From Rhizonema sp. PD37 (GTDB taxonomy: Bacteria > Cyanobacteriota > Cyanobacteriia > Cyanobacteriales > Nostocaceae), in contig JAQYWO010000041.1 of the NCBI GenBank assembly GCA_029379215.1, positions 1-40,780 of the forward strand: a stretch of 40,780 bases of DNA. Reading direction: 5' to 3'. Position numbers and translations under genes: made by a program. How positions within the stretch are numbered: position 1 is the first letter of the stretch; every line of letters starts with the position of its first letter. This document shows, piece by piece, positions 24,063 to 33,077 of this stretch. Under the pieces are notes generated by a model. It worked only from the letters and a program-made list of their open reading frames with translations, searched no databases and was not told the DNA's origin.

Positions 24063-24191
24063 TTACGGTTGGCGACTACCTTCTTTAGCTTTCAAATCAA
24101 CATAGGCGATCACTTCTGCAAACTTCTCAGAATGCAGTGTCCACAACTTTTCTGCCAAGGATTGGACTAAATGAATATCCGCATTTGTCAG
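24063..24191 (-). pseudogene. C-terminal fragment of a small gene
   Basis: A 42-codon frame bounded upstream by a TAG (24192-24194). It reads TNADIHLVQSLAEKLWTLHS, then EKFAEVIAYVDLKAKEGSRQ. It has no usable start codon. The helical pattern loosely resembles small antitoxin-type proteins, but I do not assign a family. Confidence 0.3.
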
Positions 24192-24203
24192 CTATAAGCA
24201 TAA

Positions 24204-24299
24204 TTACCGTCGGGAATATTGCAGTTGTACCAGTTGGGTATTGCTAAACCAAAATATGAATTATACGATCAACTTAATCAGGCGCAACGACTAGCTTAA
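24204..24299 (+). pseudogene. C-terminal gene fragment
   Basis: A 31-codon frame after a stop at 24201-24203, reading LPSGILQLYQLGIAKPKYEL, then YDQLNQAQRLA. The protein-like composition and the absence of a start suggest the tail of a lost gene. The family is not recognised. Confidence 0.25.
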
Positions 24300-24400
24300 T
24301 AAAGAACACTTTTCTAAACTGAACACATTTATCTGTGACTGAACTGAGAACCGCTACAATCCTCCTATCTTTTTTGTCATTAGTACTGTTTAACCTTAAT

Positions 24401-27400
24401 CTAAACTGTATTAAGTAAAACCTTAAAGCCAGCGATTTTCCATGGTTGGATGGTAAATGATGGTTTCGTTTCCAAAGAACGTTCTAGCAAATCAACTGAC
24501 TCTCCCAACGTTAATTCCAAATCACTTTGCAAAGATAACTCAGCTATTTCCCCATGAGATTCATAACATCGGAGAATCCAGTGTTCTTTGTCATCTTCTG
24601 CTTGCTTGAATGCCATCAAGATCAGATTTTCAGCTGACAAATTCAACAAGCTACTAACGGGAGCTAAAGACTGACTTTTCTCTCCTAGGGAAGTCAGTTG
24701 TCTGGGAGCGAAATCCTGATCTACAAGTAGTGGTAAATTTAATTCATAACCACGTCTGACTGTATGCGCTGACTGCCAGCTACCAGCATGAGGATATAAA
24801 GCATAAGTAAATTGATGATACCCTCTGTCAGCTTCAGGATCGGGCCAATTTGGACTACGTAGTAGCGTTAGGCGTAGTTGATTATTCTGGCTATCATAAC
24901 CATATTTGCAATCATTCAACAAACTGACACCGTAATCATTTTCTGTTATATCTGCCCAACGCAGTGCAGGAACTTCCCATTTTGCTTTTTCGGCTGGAGT
25001 TTCGGGTTTGGTGGAACGGCGAATTGTACCACAGGGAATTTCGTAAGTGGCATAGTCAGCCTCCACACTCAGTGGAAAAGCCGCTTTCACTAACACTTGA
25101 CGTTCTTGCCAGTTCACAGTTGTTGCTATTTTCAGAATAGGCGATCGCATCTGTAAAATGTAGTCCTGGCAAAACTCCGAGTCTCCCAGTTGACGCACAA
25201 CCCGCAGCCGACTTTGCACTGTTCCTGATTCCAGCCATTCAATGGATTTCAATTGAGGTGATGCTAAGGAGTGCTGGGCATAGTTAGGATCGATATTCCA
25301 AGCATCCCAATATTGCCCGCTATCTCCAAAAACTTGTAATTTATTACCACCTTCAAGACTAAGAACTTCTTTGTTATTAACCTTGTCAAAAACACTAGAC
25401 AAATCACCAGTTTGCTCATCCACCAAAACCCGTAAAAATTCATTCTCTAAGGTGAAATTTTTCGGTAATAATTGTTCTTTTTGCTTCTCCAAATTTGGAC
25501 AAAGCCAAAAGACGCGATAACCAACAGAAGGGATGTCGCTTGCTAAAAACAGTAAAGTTGAAGCTTCACCCAATTGCGACGGTTGTTTTTCTCCAGAAAC
25601 ATCATAAATTTCCCATCCCTGGTAAGTTGAGGGCGTTGGTAAAGCAACGGATACAACTTCCGATCGCTGCCAATTGAGAGAATTGAAAACGACAACAGGT
25701 AAACTGTCGGGTTGTGGTGGTTCTGGTAAGCTGATATTGGATGCGATCACTCTTAAAGACTTCTGTAATATCTCATTACCTACTTCTTCTACCTCCTGCC
25801 AAGTGGGAAGCGCATCCACATAAACTTGGTTAATTGAAGTTCCGGGGAGAATATCGTGAAACTGATTGAATAAAACTTTTTTCCAAGCCGCTTCTATTTC
25901 ATTTGTGGGATATGTGATTCCACAACTTATTTTTGCCAAAGCAGCGAACAATTCAGCTTGATATAATAACCCTTCACAACGACGATTCCAGCGTTTTTGG
26001 TCACCATGAGTAGTATAACAACCACGATGAAATTCGAGATAGAGTTCATCTTCCCAAGTCGGGAAGTTAGTAGCGGAATGAGCGGTAGAAAGTTCTGATT
26101 GAATATTCCGTAAATATTTTTCAGCCGTCGTAAATTCCAGGTGGGGGAAGAATGGTGACTTGTTCCAGCGTTGGGCAATTTCTAGCATATCACGGGTGGG
26201 TCCTCCACCGTGGTCGCCGACGCCAGGAAGCCAAAGGGCTGCATCCAAACCTGTTTGGGTTTGCCATTCACACGAGTAAGATGCCATGGTGATCGGATCG
26301 ATGCCTTCACCAATGCGTGCAGACATCAGACTAAAGACTTCACTACCATCAGGCGATCGCCACCAAAAAGCACCATGTTCAAACTTAGTTGTGTCATTCC
26401 AAATTAACTTCTGAGTAACAAAATACTCAATACCAGCACTGGCAAAAAACTGCGGTAACGTTGCACAGAATCCAAAACTATCTGGTACCCACACAACAGT
26501 AGAAAGCTTACCAAATTTTTGCTGCACATAGCGCTGACCATACAATAATTGCCGGACAATTGATTCACCAGCAATCAAATTTAACTCTGGTTCTACCCAA
26601 AAACCCCCGAGAACCTCCCAACACCCATCTGCTACCGCCTGTTGAATCGCCGTAAATAAGTCCGGACGATTTTCTTCAATCCAGGCATAAAGTGCCGGAG
26701 TAGAATGACAGAAAATTAGTGGAAACTCTTGCTGAAGCTGAAGAGCCGACTCAAAAGTGCTTTGTGCTGCATTCCATGTTTCATTTACTGGCCATAACCA
26801 TGCTAAATCTAAATGAGCATGACCCAACAGATATATTTTTGATTTCGGAGTTTGAATTTTGGATTTGAGAAGCTTTTCTCTAACAGCTAAAAACGTTTTC
26901 TCTAATTCCTCTGCTTCCTCAGTGCCGATGTTCATTATCTCTTCTGTGGCTTGCAAGAGAACATCTAAATTCTCCGGCTCAAACTCCAGATAACGCTGCA
27001 TCACAGCTAATTCGTCGGCTACAAAACCTGCATCGGGGCGATCGCCATCAGTCGATTCGTACAAAAGTTGCGATTTTACCAACGCACCATCACAATGGCT
27101 CGGACTTACCAAACGCAAAGCCACGAGTAACTCTTCTCCAGGAGTTACCCCTGAACTTAAGAGTACTCTGGGTGAACAATTAAACAAATCTCCCTCAACA
27201 ACCAACTTTCCATTCACATAAATCTGTGCTGAGTCTGCCCACCAGTGTAAAGCCAACCGCAAAGATAAACCTTGTAGTGCATATCCCTGTAAATTCTGAG
27301 GAACTATGACTTTTTGCACTAACCATAAGACTTTTTGCCCACCAGCCCAAGTCACGTATCCTTTATGATTGAGTTGAGAAGTTCCCCACTCTAACACATT

Positions 27401-27535
27401 TTGCTCACTGAGTTCAGCCACAGTCAAATCAGTTTCAAGAAACCTCCAGCACTCTTGAATGTTTACCTGACAACAAGATCGCAGCTTGTCAATTGCTGCC
27501 AATATGATTTCTGTGTTGAGTGGGGGTACGAGCAT
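24401..27535 (-). CDS. Alpha-mannosidase, glycoside hydrolase family 38
   Basis: A 1044-residue GH38 enzyme. After an N-terminal beta-rich domain (about 50-160) comes the catalytic region: LLGHAHLDLAWLWPVNE (zinc ligands H241 and D243), VVWVPDSFGF (nucleophile D352) and GVGDHGGGPTRDM (H442 among the zinc ligands). The C-terminal beta-sandwich domains follow to the end. It hydrolyses alpha-mannosides, with net retention, for turnover of glycans or mannose-containing polymers; no signal peptide is seen, so it is probably cytoplasmic, as bacterial members usually are. Residues 224-234 (KSKIQTPKSKI) come from a heptameric DNA repeat just before the catalytic domain, and look like a linker insertion. 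It starts at ATG 27535. There is no sugar-transport or regulatory neighbour. Confidence 0.9.
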   Translation of the reverse strand: MLVPPLNTEIILAAIDKLRSCCQVNIQECWRFLETDLTVAELSEQNVLEWGTSQLNHKGYVTWAGGQKVLWLVQKVIVPQNLQGYALQGLSLRLALHWWADSAQIYVNGKLVVEGDLFNCSPRVLLSSGVTPGEELLVALRLVSPSHCDGALVKSQLLYESTDGDRPDAGFVADELAVMQRYLEFEPENLDVLLQATEEIMNIGTEEAEELEKTFLAVREKLLKSKIQTPKSKIYLLGHAHLDLAWLWPVNETWNAAQSTFESALQLQQEFPLIFCHSTPALYAWIEENRPDLFTAIQQAVADGCWEVLGGFWVEPELNLIAGESIVRQLLYGQRYVQQKFGKLSTVVWVPDSFGFCATLPQFFASAGIEYFVTQKLIWNDTTKFEHGAFWWRSPDGSEVFSLMSARIGEGIDPITMASYSCEWQTQTGLDAALWLPGVGDHGGGPTRDMLEIAQRWNKSPFFPHLEFTTAEKYLRNIQSELSTAHSATNFPTWEDELYLEFHRGCYTTHGDQKRWNRRCEGLLYQAELFAALAKISCGITYPTNEIEAAWKKVLFNQFHDILPGTSINQVYVDALPTWQEVEEVGNEILQKSLRVIASNISLPEPPQPDSLPVVVFNSLNWQRSEVVSVALPTPSTYQGWEIYDVSGEKQPSQLGEASTLLFLASDIPSVGYRVFWLCPNLEKQKEQLLPKNFTLENEFLRVLVDEQTGDLSSVFDKVNNKEVLSLEGGNKLQVFGDSGQYWDAWNIDPNYAQHSLASPQLKSIEWLESGTVQSRLRVVRQLGDSEFCQDYILQMRSPILKIATTVNWQERQVLVKAAFPLSVEADYATYEIPCGTIRRSTKPETPAEKAKWEVPALRWADITENDYGVSLLNDCKYGYDSQNNQLRLTLLRSPNWPDPEADRGYHQFTYALYPHAGSWQSAHTVRRGYELNLPLLVDQDFAPRQLTSLGEKSQSLAPVSSLLNLSAENLILMAFKQAEDDKEHWILRCYESHGEIAELSLQSDLELTLGESVDLLERSLETKPSFTIQPWKIAGFKVLLNTV
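26835..26869. repeat. Five heptamers inside the mannosidase coding sequence
   Basis: ATTTTTG, ATTTCGG, AGTTTGA, ATTTTGG and ATTTGAG in tandem, encoding KSKIQTPKSKI on the minus strand. The divergence between units suggests an old insertion that now lies between the N-terminal and catalytic domains. Confidence 0.75.
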
Positions 27536-27828
27536 AATGAATATTGCGGATGAACTGTTATGGTAGCGATTTACTGACTATTATTCTAAATTCCAGTTTC
27601 AAAAAAGACATCGATTCCGGAAACAAGCTGAAGCGAGTCCACAGTTGTCTTGCTGCCATTTATGGTTGACTACTCACTATTTGAGACAGTGGTGGGTAGT
27701 TTGTATCCTCCATCATACATTCTACAACAATATATAAAAATCATTTAATTTCAAGTTAGACTAGGGATTTAGGTTCTAACTTTCGATAAAATTCGGACAA
27801 CAATTTTCAGATAGGTTTGTTTATTACT

Positions 27829-29673
27829 ATGCCTTCTGCACCTACTAGTCGCTACAAAAGTCGGCTTTTTAACTTTTTACATCAGAAATCTCAGCAATTG
27901 GGCGATCAACTGCAGATAGTATTTCGACATGTAAAAGTTACCACAAGTTGGTCATTAGAAGCACTACTTCAGCCATTGTTCTTACTGTTTCAAAAAGCTA
28001 TTGATTCTTCTGGCAAGCAGTTGCACTCAAGGGATCAACAACACCAGTCGAAATTACAGGCGCAAACACCTCCATCAACTGATACTCCTATTCAATTAGT
28101 GCTAGCTACAGTAGGGAAAATGAGAGTGAGTGAGGAGAGAAAATTATATCGACGCTCCCTCTCTATTCCTGTAGTCCGAGGAATTGCTTCAGATCTAGCA
28201 AATCGCAATCTAGTTCTGGTAACTGACAAAAATATAATTCTAAATATCTTAACACGGCAACAGCAGAAAAAACTGCAAAATCGAATTATTAGAGAAGTCG
28301 CTAACTACTGGCAGAATTGGCAATTGACTCATGTCACTGAGGAAACAAAACTCTTATCGGAAATCGACAGTTTGTTGACAAAAATGACTGGGAGTACTCC
28401 AGATAAAACACCTGCACTACCTCAAAGCATGGTGACAGAAAGCATAGAATATACATTCAATCCACCTTCATTACTAGTAGCTATAGATACATTTACCACA
28501 AACTTAGAATCAAAAGCTTTAGTACCCGTATCTCATGTGACTGCGATTGTGCAGTCTCAAACTTCTAAACTTGCTCAAGTGATTCAGTTAATTTCCCAGC
28601 CAAAAAAAGTGAATGCTGATACAGAAGATCGTACCCTGATTAAAGCTTTGATTTGGGGAGCGATTGATTTCTTCTTTGGCGGCAGAAATAATAAAAGTCT
28701 CAAAACTGGCAAACAATTATTACAACAACCAACCTCCTTGGCTTTGCCCAAAAGTCTTCCTTTACAGACAGAAAATTTAACAGATCCTTGGCTTACTCCG
28801 AGCGATTTGTTCGGTGATTCCCAACAACAAAGCGATTGCCAATTCCAAGTATCTTCCCAAAATACAAACCCTCTTCTCCCCAGTCAAGAAACAAAACATT
28901 CTTTCCAAAACTTTGTGAATACTTCCCAAAAGTTTTTGAGAAAATTTCCATTTAGAACTGGTTTGGTACCATTAGGAGAAACTGAAACAACAACAGACAA
29001 CCTTTTACAAAATCAACCACTGAAAACGACAACTGAGCATTTTGAGGCAAAGCTTGTACAACAAAATCTTCTGTCCAACGAGCTTTGCGAAGTTACTGAA
29101 GAAATTCTTAATAACAGAGCAGATCAACCACCTCAAAATACAAAGTCTCCTCTACAGAATTCTCTACCCCCCGAGCTTGGCGTAAAATCTGTCGAACAAC
29201 CTTTTCTGCCTAGAAGACTTCACGAATCGTTTGTCCGTTTTTGTCTAGGAAAAATCAAGCCGCAAAAACTCTTGTTGCGTTCTGGAAAAGGCTCATTGTT
29301 CAAGACAACGGCAACACATCAGGTGATGACAACAACACAGAGTCATGAGGAGACAAACAAACTTGATCTAACTAATGACTTAACTTCAACAAGGAAACAA
29401 GGACAAAGAAAGAATGTTCTGCGTCTCACCACATCCTTGATTTCAAAATTTAAAATTGAAATTCAAAAACAAGAATCTCAATTACAGCAAAGCTCAACAT
29501 ACGCAGTCGAGGCAAAGCCAGATTGGATAGAAATCAAAGCAAAGTCATTAGGGTACGAAAAGCATCCTTTAGAACACGTTCTACAATGGCTTGACCGTCT
29601 TATGGTTTTATTGGAAGATATATTTATGAGAATTCTACAATTTTTACACCAACTTTTACAGTCGAGGAAATAA
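27829..29673 (+). CDS. Unrecognised 614-residue protein
   Basis: I do not recognise a family. Residues 1-170 are basic and ordered-looking (LATVGKMRVSEERKLYRRSL, IPVVRGIASDLANRNLVLVT), with LNILTRQQQKKLQNRIIREV as a likely long helix. The middle (about 200-530) is rich in Gln, Ser, Thr and Lys and probably disordered, with KFPFRTGLVPLGETETTTDN-like low-complexity segments. The end (about 575-614) is a hydrophobic amphipathic helix pair, LEHVLQWLDRLMVLLEDIFM and ILQFLHQLLQ. No signal peptide or catalytic motif is seen. The longest frame starts at TTG 27817; ATG 27829 is preferred. It stands alone, convergent with the histidine kinase remnant. A scaffold or membrane-surface role is conceivable but only a guess. 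Confidence 0.75.
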   Translation: MPSAPTSRYKSRLFNFLHQKSQQLGDQLQIVFRHVKVTTSWSLEALLQPLFLLFQKAIDSSGKQLHSRDQQHQSKLQAQTPPSTDTPIQLVLATVGKMRVSEERKLYRRSLSIPVVRGIASDLANRNLVLVTDKNIILNILTRQQQKKLQNRIIREVANYWQNWQLTHVTEETKLLSEIDSLLTKMTGSTPDKTPALPQSMVTESIEYTFNPPSLLVAIDTFTTNLESKALVPVSHVTAIVQSQTSKLAQVIQLISQPKKVNADTEDRTLIKALIWGAIDFFFGGRNNKSLKTGKQLLQQPTSLALPKSLPLQTENLTDPWLTPSDLFGDSQQQSDCQFQVSSQNTNPLLPSQETKHSFQNFVNTSQKFLRKFPFRTGLVPLGETETTTDNLLQNQPLKTTTEHFEAKLVQQNLLSNELCEVTEEILNNRADQPPQNTKSPLQNSLPPELGVKSVEQPFLPRRLHESFVRFCLGKIKPQKLLLRSGKGSLFKTTATHQVMTTTQSHEETNKLDLTNDLTSTRKQGQRKNVLRLTTSLISKFKIEIQKQESQLQQSSTYAVEAKPDWIEIKAKSLGYEKHPLEHVLQWLDRLMVLLEDIFMRILQFLHQLLQSRK

Positions 29674-29875
29674 TCCAGAAACAATGGTATTATTTGAGAA
29701 ATGAACTTTGTTTATTCACCAAAGTTACCGCTTCCTAATTTTGGCAAAAGCTCGAAATAAATAGCAATAGCTCTAGATTCATAATATGGGTTGAATCACA
29801 ATTATAGTTGCAAAGAATTCTGGTTGGAAAATGCCGGGAAGATCGTTACACATATCGGGTGTGATAAGTTTGAAG

Positions 29876-32457
29876 TTATTGAATCAGGGGAATGCGAATC
29901 ACAAACTCAGTACCGATTCCTGGTTGGGAAATGCATTCTATGGAACCCCGATGTCTTTCTGTGGTAATTTGGTGACTAATAGCCAGCCCCATGCCCGTTC
30001 CTTTTCCCACAGGCTTGGTGGTAAAAAAAGGATTAAATATTTGCTTTTTAGCATTTTCTGGTATTCCCACTCCGTTGTCGCCAATACGAATTGTGACTTG
30101 ATTTAGTGCTGATAATTGTGTGCGAATATAAATTCGTGGATTATCCATTACTAGTTGCTTTTTTGTTGTCCATCTACCTTTAACGACTGAGTCTTCTAAA
30201 GCATCGATTGCATTCAATAAAATATTCAAAAATACCTGATTTATCTGCTGTGCATAACATTCAACCAAGGGAAGTTTGCCGTATTCTTTTAACACCTCAA
30301 TTTTCGGACGCTTGCCAGTAGCCAAAAGGCGGCTTTGGACGATCATTATTGTACTATCTATTCCCTCATGGATATCAACCGCTTTCATTTCCGCTTCATC
30401 TAAGCGCGAAAAAGTCCGTAGAGAAAGCACAATGCCTTGAATCCGCTCTACTCCCATCTTCATCGATTTGAATAATTTGGGTAAGTCAGACTTCAAGAAG
30501 TCTAGTTCAATTAAAGCCGTAAACTCCTCAATTTCCTGTACTGATTGGGGATAATATCTTTGGTATAGATCTAGCAGTGAAAATAAATTTTCAATATATT
30601 CTTGTGCAGGCTCAAGGTTTCCATAAATAAAGCTAACAGGGTTGTTTATTTCGTGTGCCACACCTGCAACTAATTGACCCAAACTGGACATCTTTTCACT
30701 TTGAATTAACTGAGTTTGGGTGTTTTTTAGTTTGTGTAATGCTGTTTCTAATTCTTGAGCTTTCTGTCATAAATCCGATAAAGCTTTTTTGCGTTCTGTG
30801 ATATCTCGGAAATACCAAATTCTGCCGTAACAATCTCCTGTAGGCGATCGCACTGGCGCAGAATAACGATCAAACGTCCTTCCATCTCTCAGCACAATTT
30901 CATCACGGCTGCTTTCATCTAAATACTGGTACAGATACTCGACTTTAGCGAGAAATTCTTCTGGATTCTCTAGTTGATCTAACACACATCCTAGGAGTTG
31001 CCGATCGTTAGTCTGAAGTGTTGCTGGAGGAATTTTCCATAAACGGGAGAAATGTTGATTGTATGATGCAATTTGACGATTTTCATCAATAATGAGAATG
31101 CCGTCTATTGAAGCTTCTTGTTGAGCTTGCAGCACAGCATTACTACGGCGTAGTAATGCTTCTGCTCGTTTCAGTTCAGTAATGTTAGTAGCTGTGCCGG
31201 TTGTGCCTAAAACATTTCCAACTTCATCCCATAACACCATCGCATTACATAGTAAATTCAGCTTTCTGCCATCCTTTGCCAGCACAACAGCTTCGTACTC
31301 AAACACCGATTCTCCTGCCAATAGACAGGGCAAAATTCCAGGCTCAAGCTGAAATTGTTTAGGCGGCTCAAACTCACTACAGTGACGACCAATCATTTCT
31401 GCTGGCTCATAACCATAGATGCTTTTCACTGCCTCATTCACAAAAGTCCAACATCCTTGGGGATCTACTGACCAGATCATGTTCTGAGACGTCTCAACTA
31501 AGTGACGGTACTGATTCTCACTCTCCTTTAAGGCAAATTCTGCTTGTATACGCTTGATGCCCAAGGAAATTTCGTTAGCAGCCAATTGCAATGCATCCAG
31601 AGTTGATTGTGTCAGGGTGTGACGGGCAAACATCTGACGCCAATGAGATTGCCGTCCAAAATCAGGGGATATCCGGCAAAAGCAACCATACCTTCCTGCT
31701 TGGCCTATTCTTGATTGCTGACACGCGGATCGCCTATAACTTTATTCGTTAGGTGAGGTTGACGTTCTTGGGCAATTAATCCAATTTTGAACATACCTAC
31801 AGGAACACGACTGTGGGGACCATTAATATGAGTGTACATTCCGGAGCTAGCTTGCAGTTCCAGTACGTTTTCAAGGGTATTCAGTGTCCAGATGCGGGCA
31901 AAGGCAGCATTAATGTGGTTGACTAAAGCATCAGTACAACGCTTGAGAATTGACTGTATTGTCTGACTTTGGGTGATAGCAGTGTTTATTTCTATATGCA
32001 AAGCTGCTAAAGATGCTTTTTCCGCTAGTTCAGCTTCTACCCGCTTTTGCTTTGTGAAATTGCGAATAGTACCAACTAAGAAATGATTACCTCGCTCATC
32101 CTCAAACAAACATTTTTTGGTCAGGATTGAGTGTGTGACGCCATAGGAATCTGTAAAAAATTCCTCATTTTCATCAGTTATACCTGTAATGAAAACCAGT
32201 TCATCTTTTTCCCAAAACACATCAGCTTCTGCTTTGGGAAAGAGATCGTAGTCAGACTTACCAATTAAATCTTCTTGGCTCTGCCCAATGATATTACAAA
32301 AGGCATCGTTAAGTAATATCAACTGATGTTGGCGGTTTTTGACAAAAATGGGGTCAGATATACCGTTGATTATCAGCAGCAGAAACGTCTGCGAGAAGTT
32401 TTGCTGCTGCGTATATTGGGGAACAGAGGAGCCTTTGAAAAATTTGGAATCGTTCAT
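29876..32457 (-). pseudogene. PAS-GAF-PAS-PAS histidine kinase broken by two stops and a frameshift
   Basis: Three reading pieces on the minus strand join into one sensor kinase. Piece one (ATG 32457 to TAG 31705-31707) holds an N-terminal PAS domain and the start of a GAF domain. After that in-frame TAG the same frame continues with GAF sequence (AKQEGMVAFAGYPLILDGNL) until a frameshift near 31636. Piece two (31633 to 30769) holds the end of the GAF (MFARHTLTQSTLDALQLAAN) and two PAS domains, then ends at TGA 30767-30769. Beyond this TGA the frame is unbroken: QKAQELETALHKLKNTQTQL, IQSEKMSSLGQLVAGVAHEI. The His-phosphorylation site is in VAHEINNPVSF, the ATP lid in DNGVGIP and GTGMGLAI. The natural gene would be about 860 codons. 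Three independent lesions make real decay more likely than error. An IS4 remnant lies directly upstream. Confidence 0.85.
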
Positions 32458-32521
32458 ATGCTCTGTCGGATCTAAAATCGAGCTTAACAAAAGTTGCCTA
32501 GCTACACATGTGTCAGCCTAA

Positions 32522-32957
32522 GTCATATTTATTATTCCCAATCAGATTGGAAAACGAGTACAGGCATTAAAATTATTACGCTCTGTTACAACAGGAATAA
32601 TATTGATGTGGGATAAAGGTTTGTATTCTTACGCAATGGTGCAAACCACAGTTACCATTAATTTTTTAAGCCGCAACTAGTGCAGGAGTTGCACCTTTGT
32701 GCCTTAGTTTCACTTGTACATTACGAGTTGTTCGTCGTGCATTATCCAAATTTCAACGCTTGCAATCCCAATCACTCCCTTTTTTTACGTTGTTGAATTT
32801 GGAAATTCTGGATACATTGCTACCAGAAAGAGTTCATCGTAACAACCCCAAAGTTATTAAAAAACCTGTATCTAAGTTTCGCTCAAAAAGATTAAAACAT
32901 CTAGGTACTAGCACACGAAATCGTCACCCTATTTTCGTTATTCTTAGCACTGCATAG
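32522..32957 (+). mobile_element. IS4-like transposase remnant
   Basis: Two frames carry parts of a DDE transposase. From 32522 one reads IIPNQIGKRVQALKLLRSVT and then ILMWDKGLYSYAMVQTTVT, the conserved core with the WDRGLHSYAMVQ motif. From 32670 another frame reads AGVAPLCLSFTCTLRVVRRA, then RVHRNNPKVIKKPVSKFRSK, the characteristic C-terminal tail. The junction near 32660-32670 indicates an internal deletion, and the N-terminus is missing altogether. No terminal inverted repeats or target duplications are recognisable. It begins about 65 bases upstream of the kinase pseudogene, divergent from it. Confidence 0.65.
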
Positions 32958-33077
32958 CCTTAACTTAACAATATTGACTCAGGATTGTCGCATTGCTGCT
33001 GTTGTTCGCTCAATAGGATATATTTTAGTTAATTTTCTATCAGAAACTACTCCCTTCTAAGACCACATCCAGATAAA

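Larger units (their letters stand above)
23655..24400. other. Region of small gene fragments
   Basis: About 0.75 kb between the exoprotein and the mannosidase. Besides the three short frames listed separately (23875-24299), the rest has no gene. The fragments look like the ends of lost genes. Confidence 0.5.

Noticed and set aside
30767..31707. Stop-codon recoding (readthrough) in the sensor kinase
   Set aside because: A frameshift also interrupts the gene, and nothing suggests SECIS or pyrrolysine elements, so decay is simpler.
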